NCBI GenBank assembly: GCA_963839175.1
Contig: CAWIUB010000001.1
Span: forward strand, 1-64,000
DNA: 64,000 bases
Direction: 5' to 3'
Source: CAWIUB01 sp963839175
GTDB lineage: Bacteria; Actinomycetota; Actinomycetes; Mycobacteriales; Jatrophihabitantaceae
The notes below the pieces were generated by a model. That model saw only the letters and a program-made list of their open reading frames with translations, searched no databases and was not told where the DNA came from. A program made the translations under genes and the position numbers. This document shows, in pieces, positions 42,353-51,110 of this stretch (position 1 is the stretch's first letter; every line of letters starts with the position of its first letter).

Positions 42353-43720
42353 TCACGCGTTCACGAAGGTGTGCTCCGCCCACCCGTTCTTGCTGTCGGG
42401 CTTGGCCGTCGTGCGGTTGACCAGCTCGGCCAGCTCGTCGCGGCTAGGGCCGTCGGGCGTCGCCGGGCGCCAGCCGCTGGCAAAGACCTCTCGAACCCGG
42501 GGCTCGATCTCGTCCAGGCTGCTCGGCAGCGCCTGCATGGACAGGTACGGCCCGACAGCTGCAAGCAGCTCCGGGTGGGCCTCGGCCGCGGCGGTGATGA
42601 GATCGGACGGCAGCCGGCGGGTGAGGTCGACGTCCTCGCCGGCCCAGCGCCGTTGCAGGTGCGTGTCGGAGTAGAGGTGATCCGCGAACCACGGCTTGAT
42701 GTTGTCCCGGCACCAGTCGTCGAACGCGAGCGAACAGCTGGCGAAGTCGTGGCCGTGCACGGCAAGCAGATCGAGCAGTTGCCGGGCCTGCATCAGCGAG
42801 GTGGCCACCCCGCGGCCCAATGCCGGGTTGGTGGTGCACACCGCGTCGCCAAGGGCGATCAACCCGGGCAGCGGGACCCGGCCGGCATCGTCGAGCTGGC
42901 CTCGGTAGCTGTTGTGCAAGTGCCCGCCGGGCAGCACGTCGGTGATCGGACGGCTCCGCTGCGGGTCGGTCCAGATGGCCATCGGCGGAATGGCCCGGGT
43001 GGCCGCCTCGAATGCCGAACCGATGCGCAGCCCGGTCAGGTCGCGGTCGCTGCTGGCCCGCGCGATGAGCGTCGAGAAGACTCTGTTGTCGTGCGGAAAC
43101 ACGATCACCAGGTAGCCCGGATAGCCCATCACGAGCCCGGGTGGGGCGTTGGTCGGCCCCTCCTCCGCCCCGGGGCGCAGCTGGTACTGGCGCGAGACAT
43201 AGGAGATACCGCAGTCGCCGCCTTCGGCCGGTCGCCGCAGCGTCCGGGTCGGCCGACCGGCTCGGCCGGACGCGTCGAGCACCAGGTCGGCCATCACCGT
43301 GCCGTCGTCCAGACGGATTCCAGTGGCACGTCCACGTTCGTGCGTCACCGCCGCGACGTGCCCGGTCAGCAGTGCCACACCCGGCTCGGCCTCGGCGACC
43401 GAACGCAGCACCCGCTCGAACAGAATCCGGCGACAGCGAAGCGCGATCACCCGGTTCGGTTGCTGTGGTGCCGAGACCGGGACCGCGCCAGCGGCGAGCA
43501 GCGCGTCCCAGGCCTCGGGGATTTCGGCCTGCAGTGCCTCGATCACCTGCCACCGGAACGAATGCGGATGATGGAACTGCATGACGCCCTTGCGCTGCCA
43601 CGACCCGTGGCCGTTCGGGCCGCGGTCACGATCGACGACCGTGACGTGATGACCACGCCGGGCCAGCGCAACAGCTGTGAAAAGACCTGTCGGCCCGGCG
43701 CCGATGACGGCTACGCGCAT
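42353..43720 (-). CDS. FAD-dependent monooxygenase/halogenase-like oxidoreductase
   Basis: This flavoprotein of about 455 aa has the dinucleotide motif VIGAGPTGLFTAVALARRG, VVDRDRG, the middle motif ADLVLDASGRAGRP and the second FAD motif ALGDAVCTTNPALGRG. The C-terminal domain is helical. It belongs to the p-hydroxybenzoate-hydroxylase-like group. ATG 43720 starts at the nucleotide-binding motif; ATG 43741 would add 7 residues. It is divergent from an MFS exporter, so it may modify that exporter's substrate. Confidence 0.88.
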   Translation of the reverse strand: MRVAVIGAGPTGLFTAVALARRGHHVTVVDRDRGPNGHGSWQRKGVMQFHHPHSFRWQVIEALQAEIPEAWDALLAAGAVPVSAPQQPNRVIALRCRRILFERVLRSVAEAEPGVALLTGHVAAVTHERGRATGIRLDDGTVMADLVLDASGRAGRPTRTLRRPAEGGDCGISYVSRQYQLRPGAEEGPTNAPPGLVMGYPGYLVIVFPHDNRVFSTLIARASSDRDLTGLRIGSAFEAATRAIPPMAIWTDPQRSRPITDVLPGGHLHNSYRGQLDDAGRVPLPGLIALGDAVCTTNPALGRGVATSLMQARQLLDLLAVHGHDFASCSLAFDDWCRDNIKPWFADHLYSDTHLQRRWAGEDVDLTRRLPSDLITAAAEAHPELLAAVGPYLSMQALPSSLDEIEPRVREVFASGWRPATPDGPSRDELAELVNRTTAKPDSKNGWAEHTFVNA

Positions 43721-43847
43721 AGTGATCCCCCCGGCATGCAAAGTGTGTTGGCAGCTACGGCAACAAGGAGCACGCCGGCCGAATGCAAATACATCCCGAA
43801 CCGTTAACTCAATCCAATTCAGATGACGCCGCGGTTACCGTCGGCGT

Positions 43848-45116
43848 GTGTTGACGGCGTTGCGCTCGCGTGATTTCCGGCTGCTCTGGGTGAGCCAGTC
43901 GGTGAGCGTGGTCGGTGACGCGCTCGTCATCGTCGCCATCGGGCTGTTCGTCACCCGGCTGACTGACCGTTCCGCCGACGTCGCGTACGTTCTTGCCGCC
44001 TACGCAGCCCCGCTGGTGACCTTCGTTCTCGTCGGTGGCGTGGTCGCCGATCGGCTCCCGCGCCAAGCGGTGATTGTTGTGTCCGACCTGAGCCGAGCAG
44101 TACTGCATGGCATCCTGGCCCTGCTCATCGCGACCGGCACGGTGCGCATCTGGCAGATGGTCGTCATCGGATTGCTTTACGGCACGGCGGAAGCCTTCTT
44201 CCGCCCGGCATACACCGGCCTGATTCCGCAGACGGTCTCCTCCGACGACGACATCCAGGGCGCGCAAGCACTCGGTGGCGTGAGCGCCGAACTGGCCAAT
44301 TTCGCCAGCCCCGCCCTGGCCACGGCCCTGGTGCTGGGGGTCGGCGGCGGCTGGGCCTTCGGGCTGGATGCAGCGACGTTTCTGGTCTCCGCGGCACTGG
44401 TGGCACGTGTGCACGCGCGTCCTCGCGGCCAGCAGAAGGCACGCGAATCGATGCTGACCGAGCTGCACGAGGGCTGGCGCGCTGTGCGTACGCGGCCCTG
44501 GGTGCTGGTCACCATCATCTGCTTCTCGGCGGCGTTACTGACCGCGCTCGCCCCGTTCTTCGTACTCGGGGCTGCGGTCGCCAAACATACCTACGGCACG
44601 GAGGCTGTGTACGGCCTGGCCAACGCAGCGTTCGGCGTCGGCACCATCACTGGCGCGATTGTCGGATCGCGCTGGCGACCCGTCTATCCGATGCGGGTCG
44701 GTGCGGCCGTCTCGGTGCTGTGGCCCGGGGCACTCGCCGTGTACGCCTTCGGCCCGCCGTTAACGGTCCTCTTCCCGTTGATGGCGGTCGCCGGCGCGGG
44801 CATCGGGCTGTTCGCCGTGCTCTGGGAGACCGCGCTGGCGCAACGGATCCCGCCGCACCTGCTATCCCGGGTGTCGGCCTGGGACTGGATGGGCTCGCTG
44901 GCGCTCTTGCCCGCCGGCTACCTGCTCTCCGGCTGGCTCAGCCAGACGGTGGGCGACGTGCGCCTGCTCGAGATCGGCGGGGCGCTCGGATCGATCGCGC
45001 TGCTGCTCACCCTGCTACCGTCCTCGACCCGCAACCTCACCCGGCTATCGGAAACCGGCCCGACGCGACCGCACGAACCGGCCGAGGCGCCTGGCGCCCT
45101 AGCAGGCCGGCCGTGA
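43848..45116 (+). CDS. MFS exporter (EntS-like, 12 helices)
   Basis: This 422-aa permease has RSRDFRLLWVSQSVSVVGDAL at the N-terminus, the loop VVADRLPRQAVIVVSD, and YGTAEAFFRPAYTGLIPQ with the conserved RPA motif. It starts at GTG 43848. EntS-like transporters export siderophores and other small molecules. The neighbouring FAD monooxygenase could supply a substrate. Confidence 0.9.
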   Translation: MLTALRSRDFRLLWVSQSVSVVGDALVIVAIGLFVTRLTDRSADVAYVLAAYAAPLVTFVLVGGVVADRLPRQAVIVVSDLSRAVLHGILALLIATGTVRIWQMVVIGLLYGTAEAFFRPAYTGLIPQTVSSDDDIQGAQALGGVSAELANFASPALATALVLGVGGGWAFGLDAATFLVSAALVARVHARPRGQQKARESMLTELHEGWRAVRTRPWVLVTIICFSAALLTALAPFFVLGAAVAKHTYGTEAVYGLANAAFGVGTITGAIVGSRWRPVYPMRVGAAVSVLWPGALAVYAFGPPLTVLFPLMAVAGAGIGLFAVLWETALAQRIPPHLLSRVSAWDWMGSLALLPAGYLLSGWLSQTVGDVRLLEIGGALGSIALLLTLLPSSTRNLTRLSETGPTRPHEPAEAPGALAGRP

Positions 45117-45274
45117 CCCACTGCCGAAGGCAGCGACCGGCACGGTGCACACGCGCCACCAATAGACAGCTCGGCCACAGGCTGATCCGAGTAGCCCGGC
45201 TGCAGCTGTATGTTGGCGCAGAGGCCGCCTGTCCGAGCCGGCATGGCGCGCCGCCGCTCGTGCACGATGGTGGG

Positions 45275-45514
45275 ATGCAGATTCGGATCGAGGGCAGCGA
45301 CCTGCCCGGGCGACAGTGCGCGGGCGGTGGTGACTTTCCGGGCTACGACAACGGCAAGTGTTCCGGGCGCCTGGTGGCCCGCCTTGGGCTCACCGACGCG
45401 AAGGGCCACCCGGTGGGCGCTCGGCTCAGGCCGCCCGCGGTGCGGTGGTTGCCGGGTGAGCCCGTTGGTGCCCCGGCCGTGATCGGCAGCGGCCCGGCAT
45501 CATCGGCGGGATGA
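45275..45514 (+). CDS. DUF5990-like protein with an internal deletion
   Basis: The first 26 residues (QIRIEGSDLPGRQC, GDFPGYDN) and the last part (GRLVARLGLTDAKGHPVGAR, RPPAVRWL) look like the beginning and end of the DUF5990 family, which is about 150 aa. Here the product has only 79 aa, so the middle of the domain is deleted in frame. The C-terminal tail GEPVGAPAVIG may be readthrough. It is probably a remnant. Confidence 0.5.
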   Translation: MQIRIEGSDLPGRQCAGGGDFPGYDNGKCSGRLVARLGLTDAKGHPVGARLRPPAVRWLPGEPVGAPAVIGSGPASSAG

Positions 45515-45773
45515 AGCGCGCGTTGCTGGCGCGTACGGCGTCGATACGCCGGACGGTGTCGGAGAGCATTCCCGACGACCCGCCAATCACCAACCGTCGG
45601 GTGAAGCGATCAACCGCAATAACCGCCCCGCCTGACTGCGGAACGGCGCCGCGGGACACACGTACCGGCGTGGCGTGCAGCCTGATGCGCATCAGCTAAC
45701 GCTGAGAAATCCCGCAAAAAATAAGCTGATTCTCTCTCGACAGGACCTGTTCAGGTCGGGTAGACTCGTACGT
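45515..45773. other. No gene recognised; palindromic promoter region before the DUF222 gene
   Basis: There is no credible gene here. ACCTGTTCAGGT at 45746-45757 has 5-base inverted arms and lies near a -10-like TAGACT just upstream of ATG 45774. It may be part of the promoter or operator of the HNH protein gene. Confidence 0.35.
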
Positions 45774-47159
45774 ATGTTCGATGACGGGTGGGTCGACCGG
45801 GAGCCACCGGCCTGGCTGGACGAGCCGGCCGGGGTGACCGGGTTCGATGCGGTCACCCGCCCCAACGACGCCGCGGCTGCACTGGCGCTCACCCAAGCGG
45901 GTGCCGGGGTGGTGGCGGCGCTGGCCGCGGTGGACCTCGCCCGGTTGGACGATGCCGGGCGGGTTGATGTGCTGGCCGCGTTGGAGCGGCAGATCGGCTG
46001 GTTGCAGGGCCTGCAGCAGCGGGTGCTGGCCGATATCGACAGGCAGACACCGTGTGGTGGCCGGCCGGGGCAGCAGCAGGACCGGAATCTGGCTCGGGAG
46101 AGCGTGGGCTGCGCGCTGCGCCTGGCGGGTCTGACCGCGCAGGCGCGGCTGGCGGTCGCCAGCGCGTTGCGGGATCGGCTGCCGGACACCCTGGCGATGT
46201 TGGAGGCCGGGGAGATCACGTACTGGCATGCCCGGGCGCTGGCCGAGGCGGTCGCGGTCCTGGACGAGACGGCGGCGGCGGTGGTGGAGGCCCGGGTGCT
46301 GCCCCGGGCCGGGCGGCAGAGCGTGGGTGAGTTCCGGGCCAGCGTGCGCCGGGCGGTGCTGGCCGCCGACCCGGCGTCGGCCGAGCAGCGGCATCAGCGG
46401 GCGTTGGGTGACCGGTGTGTGCGGCATACCCCGGCCGAGGACGGCATGGCCAGCATCTGGGCGCTGCTGCCGGCCGAGGGGGCGGCCGGGCTGATGGCCG
46501 CGGTCGAGGCGCTGGCCTCGGTCACCTCGGCGGACGACCCGCGCACCGCGGAGCAGCGCCGCGCCGACGCGCTGGTCGACCTGGGGGTGGCCGCGTTGCA
46601 CGACCCGCTGCTGCCCCGGTCGCAGGGGCTGCGGCCGAACGTGCAGGTCACCATCGCGCTGTCCACGTTGCTCGGTCTGGATGAGCATCCCGCCGAACTC
46701 GGTGGGCACGGCCCGATCACCGCTGAGCTGGCCCGGCGCATGGCAGCCGATAAGACCGGCACCTGGCGGCGGCTGGTGCTCGACCCGGTGACCGGGGACC
46801 TCATCGACTACGGGCAACACACCTACCGCCCGCCCGCGGACCTACGCCGGTTCGTCATCGCCCGGGACAAGACATGTGGATTCCCGCACTGCCAGCGGCC
46901 CGCGCCCCACTGCGACCTCGACCACCGGATCCGCCACGTCGACGGCGGGCCGACCAGCCAGCAGAACATCGCACCCCTGTGCCCGCGGCATCACGCGGTC
47001 AAAGACGAACACGGCTGGCAAGTGCAGCGCGACCCGACCGGCGGCTACACCTGGACCAGCCCCACCGGCCACACCTACCACAGCCACACCCCCAGCCATC
47101 CCAACCCACCACCGCCGCAACCCGCCCAGACCGAAGACGTCGACCCAGCACCCTTCTGA
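45774..47159 (+). CDS. DUF222/HNH endonuclease (13E12 repeat family)
   Basis: This 461-aa protein has an N-terminal DUF222 helical domain (LAALERQIGWLQGLQQRVLAD, ITYWHARALAEAV, DPASAEQRHQRAL) and a C-terminal HNH domain. The HNH motif is CGFPHCQRPAPHCDLDHRI, then NIAPLCPRHHAVKD, with the Zn Cys pairs and the HNH His. These proteins are abundant in actinobacteria, sometimes in repeated copies; their target is unknown. ATG 45774 is preferred. Confidence 0.92.
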   Translation: MFDDGWVDREPPAWLDEPAGVTGFDAVTRPNDAAAALALTQAGAGVVAALAAVDLARLDDAGRVDVLAALERQIGWLQGLQQRVLADIDRQTPCGGRPGQQQDRNLARESVGCALRLAGLTAQARLAVASALRDRLPDTLAMLEAGEITYWHARALAEAVAVLDETAAAVVEARVLPRAGRQSVGEFRASVRRAVLAADPASAEQRHQRALGDRCVRHTPAEDGMASIWALLPAEGAAGLMAAVEALASVTSADDPRTAEQRRADALVDLGVAALHDPLLPRSQGLRPNVQVTIALSTLLGLDEHPAELGGHGPITAELARRMAADKTGTWRRLVLDPVTGDLIDYGQHTYRPPADLRRFVIARDKTCGFPHCQRPAPHCDLDHRIRHVDGGPTSQQNIAPLCPRHHAVKDEHGWQVQRDPTGGYTWTSPTGHTYHSHTPSHPNPPPPQPAQTEDVDPAPF

Positions 47160-47846
47160 TCAACCAGACCGGGCAGCCTGAACCGGCTGGCTGATGAGCC
47201 GATGGTCGACGTACATGAACAGCGCGCCGACGCCGACGAGCAGCACGATCAGTCCTATCCCGTTGCGGATTACCGTCACGTAGCCGAGCTTCGTGACGTC
47301 GACGAATGGGTACGGATACCAGTCCGTCGCGGCGCCGTGCGCGAAGGTGTAGCCCACATACAGCGCCGGCCAGATCATCGACAGCAGCAGCGTGTTCTCG
47401 TCGATACGTGGGCGCGGCCCGAACAGCAACCAACCGATGACCGCCATCAGCGGGGAGACGTAGTGAAGCAGCGCGTTGGTGACCGCCGCGGCGCCGTGCA
47501 GATCGACCACGCCGCGCAGCAAGGTGGAGTAGACGATGCCGGTGACGGTGATGCCGAACAGCGCGTCGAGCCGCAGTATCCGCCAGATACGCCCGTCGCA
47601 CTTCGGCCGCCAGGCGAGCGTGGCTGCGGTGAAGGCAACCAAGATGTTGGACTGCACGGTGAAGAAGCTCAGGAACCGGATGATCCGGGTCGACACCCCC
47701 GGCAACTTGCCGCTCGGCAACACCAGCACGTTGACGCCCTGGATCACCAGGACCAGTTGCCAGATGAGCCCTACCAGAACGGCGAGCGCGGTCAGCGCAT
47801 GCCACCAGGATGCCGAGCGGACCAAGCGCGGTGCGGGTGCGGTCAC
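47160..47846 (-). CDS. Pr6Pr-family membrane protein
   Basis: This 228-aa, six-helix protein has RIIRFLSFFTVQSNILVAFT, LRLDALFGITVTGIVYSTL, NALLHYVSPLMAVIGWLLFG, and LYVGYTFAHGAATDWYPYPF followed by VDVTKLGY, the usual Pr6Pr/FAR-17a-like landmarks. The function is unknown. It is convergent with the HNH gene. Confidence 0.88.
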   Translation of the reverse strand: MTAPAPRLVRSASWWHALTALAVLVGLIWQLVLVIQGVNVLVLPSGKLPGVSTRIIRFLSFFTVQSNILVAFTAATLAWRPKCDGRIWRILRLDALFGITVTGIVYSTLLRGVVDLHGAAAVTNALLHYVSPLMAVIGWLLFGPRPRIDENTLLLSMIWPALYVGYTFAHGAATDWYPYPFVDVTKLGYVTVIRNGIGLIVLLVGVGALFMYVDHRLISQPVQAARSG

Positions 47847-47908
47847 GCGCGGATCGTAGCGATCATGGCCGCGCTATAGGCCGAGGAACTCAGCGAATGT
47901 CGGCGCGG

Positions 47909-48847
47909 CTAATGGCGCCGTGGCGTCCGCATCGGCCGCCGGCGGACGGGCTCGGGCAGCGGCGTGATTCCCCACGTGCCTGTCCACACCCCGCCGGGCT
48001 CGAGCACGATCAGATCTACCGCTGAATTGAACGCGTCGGGCGGGCAGGTCATCGGCTCGATCGCGATTGCCGGCTCGCCGCCGGCGACGTCGGGGGTGAA
48101 GACCTGCAAATACCGAAACGCCGAGTCGAACCAGAGCGCAAGCCTGCCGGACTTCGTGCGTACCTCCGCCGACCCGCGGCCATCAACAAGCGCCAGCCGG
48201 GTGAACCCATCGTCGAGCCGGATGCCCCGCAGCCGGCGGCCACGCCGGAAGTCGTGGGGCGTGCCGCCGACCGCCTGCTGACCGATCGGGAGCTGCGCCT
48301 CGTCGGTGACGATCCGCTCCGCCGCAGGAAGGCGCAGCGTCACGTCGTCGATCGGCTGCCCGTGCAAGGACAGGTAGGGGTGGAATCCGGCGCCGAACGG
48401 CGCCCGGCCGGCACCCGTGTTGCGTGCGACGCAGGTGACGGTGAGCCCGAGCTCGGCGTGCAGCCCGTAGGTCACCTCGACACGTATCTCGAACGGCCAG
48501 CCCTGCTGCGGCACCAGGTCGATCCCGAGCGTGACGAATGCGGGCTCGACCGCCAGCGGGGTCCAGCGCACCCAGCGAGCCAGGCCATGGATCGCGTTGC
48601 CCTTGTCCGGTTCGGTGAGCGGGAGCTGATAGACCACCGCGTCGAACGTGAATCGCCCGCCACGCAGCCGATTCGGCCATGGCACGAGCACGACTCCGGA
48701 GCACTTGGGGGCGATCTCGTCCTCCCCGTACGGCGAGGTGACGTCCACACCGCGCAGCGTGTAACGGCGCAGCGAGGCCCCGACCTCCGCGATCGTCGCC
48801 TCGTGTTCGCCCGCGCCGATCGTGTACTGCTGCCCGGACAGCGCCAT
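47909..48847 (-). CDS. Aldose 1-epimerase (mutarotase)
   Basis: This 312-aa galactose-mutarotase-like protein has VGASLRRYTLRG, LVPWPNRLRGGRF with the conserved Asn-Arg, AIHGLARWVRW (catalytic His), FGAGFHPYLSLHG (second His) and IAIEPMTCPPDAFNS with the catalytic Glu. It interconverts sugar anomers. It is followed in direction by the Pr6Pr gene but is not clearly operonic with it. Confidence 0.93.
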   Translation of the reverse strand: MALSGQQYTIGAGEHEATIAEVGASLRRYTLRGVDVTSPYGEDEIAPKCSGVVLVPWPNRLRGGRFTFDAVVYQLPLTEPDKGNAIHGLARWVRWTPLAVEPAFVTLGIDLVPQQGWPFEIRVEVTYGLHAELGLTVTCVARNTGAGRAPFGAGFHPYLSLHGQPIDDVTLRLPAAERIVTDEAQLPIGQQAVGGTPHDFRRGRRLRGIRLDDGFTRLALVDGRGSAEVRTKSGRLALWFDSAFRYLQVFTPDVAGGEPAIAIEPMTCPPDAFNSAVDLIVLEPGGVWTGTWGITPLPEPVRRRPMRTPRRH

Positions 48848-48856
48848 CGCGTGAAC

Positions 48857-50176
48857 CTACCGCGCTGTCGAGATCGCGCTGGAGTCGTAACGCCAGAACG
48901 GCCGCACCGCGAATCCCGCGATCAGCACGACGACTGCACACACGGCTCCCCCAACGGTCCAGGAGAACGCCGTCGAGGTCACCGCCGCCATCGCCCCGGC
49001 GCGAACGTCACCCAGCCGCGGTCCCCCTGCGACCACCGCGATGAACACGCCCTGCATCCGACCGCGCATCTCGTCTGGCGCATAGGTCTGCAGAATCGTC
49101 TGCCGGAACACCGCGCTGATCAGATCCGCGGCGCCGGCGAACGCCAACAGCACGACGACGAGCCATAGCGCGTGGGCTGAACCAGAGATCGCCACGCACG
49201 CCCCCCACCCGACGATGGCGAACGTGAGCACGACACCCTGGCGCCCCACCCGGCCGATCCACCCGCTGGCCAGCCCCGCAAGCACCGCGCCGATCGGGAT
49301 CGCCGCGTACAGAAGGCCGACCGAACCGTGAAAGCGCTCCGCGGCGACCGCGGGAAACAGCGACCGTGGCATCGCCAGCACCATCGCCGCGATGTCGACC
49401 AGGAACGACATGACCAGTACCGGACGCGCCGCGATGAACCGCAGTCCATCGCCCACCGCCCGCAGGCCGGGACGCTCCACAGCATGATCGGGCGGGATAG
49501 GCGGCAGCCGCAGGGCCGTGTACAAGGCCGCGGTGAACAGCACCGCGTCGATGCCATACGCGTATGCGAACCCGTGGCTCAGACCGACCAACAGGCCGGC
49601 GAATATCGGTCCGAGAACCTGGCCGATGTTGCCGACCGTGAAGTTGAGCGTGTTGGCGGCGGGAACGAGCTCGAGCGGGACGATGCGCGGGATGATCGCG
49701 CCGCGCGTCGAGGACGCGATCGCGAACGTGGCCGACTGGACGACAACGAGCGCGAGGATCAGCCAGACCGAGCGCAAGTCCAGTAACGTCTGCCCGAGCA
49801 ATGCCAGCGTGACCAGCCAGGTTGCGATCGACGACCAGAAGTACAACGTGCGGCGATCGACGGCGTCGGCGATCGCTCCCCCGTAGAGTCCGAAGATCAC
49901 GATCGGCACTAGACCGGCCAGCCCGACGAAGCCCACGTACAGCGACGAGTGGGTCAGCGCGTAGACCTGAACGGGCACCGCGACCTGCGTCAGCATCGAG
50001 CCGATGAACGCGGTGCCCTGCCCGAGGAGCAGCCGGCGGTAAGCCGGGTGCACCATCGGCCGGGTGTCGACCGCGTGCCGGCCCAGCAGCCCGCGCAGCA
50101 TGCGGGCCTGCTCTGGTGCCTCAGCACTGTCCGGCGCGTCGGTGACGCAGTCGGTGTCGATGCGTCGCTGGCTCAC
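48857..50176 (-). CDS. MFS exporter (EntS-like)
   Basis: This 439-aa permease has MVHPAYRRLLLGQGTAFIGSM, GGAIADAVDRRTLYFWS, SSTRGAIIPRIVP and TLNFTVGNIGQVLGPIFAG. GTG 50176 lies inside the first copy of a 92-bp tandem repeat. An internal start such as MVHPAYRR would also be plausible. The substrate is unknown. Confidence 0.9.
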   Translation of the reverse strand: MSQRRIDTDCVTDAPDSAEAPEQARMLRGLLGRHAVDTRPMVHPAYRRLLLGQGTAFIGSMLTQVAVPVQVYALTHSSLYVGFVGLAGLVPIVIFGLYGGAIADAVDRRTLYFWSSIATWLVTLALLGQTLLDLRSVWLILALVVVQSATFAIASSTRGAIIPRIVPLELVPAANTLNFTVGNIGQVLGPIFAGLLVGLSHGFAYAYGIDAVLFTAALYTALRLPPIPPDHAVERPGLRAVGDGLRFIAARPVLVMSFLVDIAAMVLAMPRSLFPAVAAERFHGSVGLLYAAIPIGAVLAGLASGWIGRVGRQGVVLTFAIVGWGACVAISGSAHALWLVVVLLAFAGAADLISAVFRQTILQTYAPDEMRGRMQGVFIAVVAGGPRLGDVRAGAMAAVTSTAFSWTVGGAVCAVVVLIAGFAVRPFWRYDSSAISTAR

Positions 50177-50354
50177 CGCGCGGCCCTTCGCGCGAGGCTG
50201 CGGGCCGCACGTCCACCGCTCCGCGCCGGCCGAAACATCACACTCGTTCGCTCACCACGTTCGCTCACCGCGCGGCCCTTCGCGCGAGGCTGCGGGCCGC
50301 ACGTCCGCCGCTCCGCGCCGGCCGAAACATCACACTCGTTCGCTCAGTACGTTC
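50171..50354. repeat. Two tandem 92-bp repeats
   Basis: A unit of 92 bases starting GCTCACCGCGCGGCCC is present at 50171-50262 and 50263-50354 with very few differences. A partial third stretch follows. The unit contains the inverted arms GCGGCCC/GGGCCGC. It forms the gap between the MFS gene and pdxH, so both transcripts are influenced by the copy number. Confidence 0.85.
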
Positions 50355-50369
50355 GCTCACGGCGTTCAC

Positions 50370-51011
50370 TCACGGGGCGAGGCGCTCGATGACCCACACC
50401 GTGCCGTCGAGTCGGTACCGAATCCGGTCGTGCAACCGGTCCTCCCGTCCCTGCCAGAACTCCACGGACTCGGGACGGATCAGGTAACCGCCCCAGTTCG
50501 GCGGCGCTGGCACATCCTGCCCAGCGAATCGAGCCTCGACCTCGCGTACCGCAGCCTCGAGCACGGCACGCGATGCGACGACGGCCGACTGCGCCGACGC
50601 CCAAGCGGCCAGCTGCGAACCCCTCGGGCGGGACGCGAAGTACGCCTCCGTCTCGGCCTGGCCGACCCGTTCGACCGTCCCGGTCAGCCGGGCCTGACGC
50701 TCGAGTGCGAGCCATGCGAACACGGCCGCGGCGTACGGGCGGCTCGCCAGGTCGCGCCCCTTAGCCGAGTCGTAGTTGCTGTAGAAGACGACGCCCCGCT
50801 CGTCGATCGCCTTGGCCAGGACCGTGCGGACTGACGGCCTGCCGGCCCCGTCCACGGTGGCCACCTGCATGGCGTTGGGCTCGACCACCGCGTCATTCGC
50901 GACGGCCTCGTCGAACCAGGCCCGCAACTGCTCCAGCCAGGTGGGCGCAACCATGCCTTCAGCCAGTTGCGCGCGCCGGTACGCCTGGCGCATCCCCGGC
51001 AGATCTGCCAC
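50370..51011 (-). CDS. pdxH: Pyridoxamine 5'-phosphate oxidase
   Basis: This 213-aa FMN enzyme makes pyridoxal 5'-phosphate. Landmarks are EPNAMQVATVDGAGRPSVRTVL, VVFYSNYDSAKGRDLA, ERQARLTGTVERV, SRPRGSQLAAWASAQS and PPNWGGYLIRPESVEFWQG, with C-terminal RLHDRIRY. GTG 51011 gives the family length. PLP from it would serve SerC and the aminotransferase in this window. Confidence 0.96.
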   Translation of the reverse strand: MADLPGMRQAYRRAQLAEGMVAPTWLEQLRAWFDEAVANDAVVEPNAMQVATVDGAGRPSVRTVLAKAIDERGVVFYSNYDSAKGRDLASRPYAAAVFAWLALERQARLTGTVERVGQAETEAYFASRPRGSQLAAWASAQSAVVASRAVLEAAVREVEARFAGQDVPAPPNWGGYLIRPESVEFWQGREDRLHDRIRYRLDGTVWVIERLAP

Positions 51012-51110
51012 GCGGTGATCTTCCCACCTCGCCTGTCACGTCACAGATGCCGCGGGGCACAATGACGGCGTCGGCCCACATAACACCAGCAACCGAACGG
51101 AGAACGTCGG

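Noticed and set aside
45426..45692. Minus-strand frame with VDRFTRRLVIGG as a transposase fragment
   Set aside because: Too short and without catalytic motifs; probably chance.
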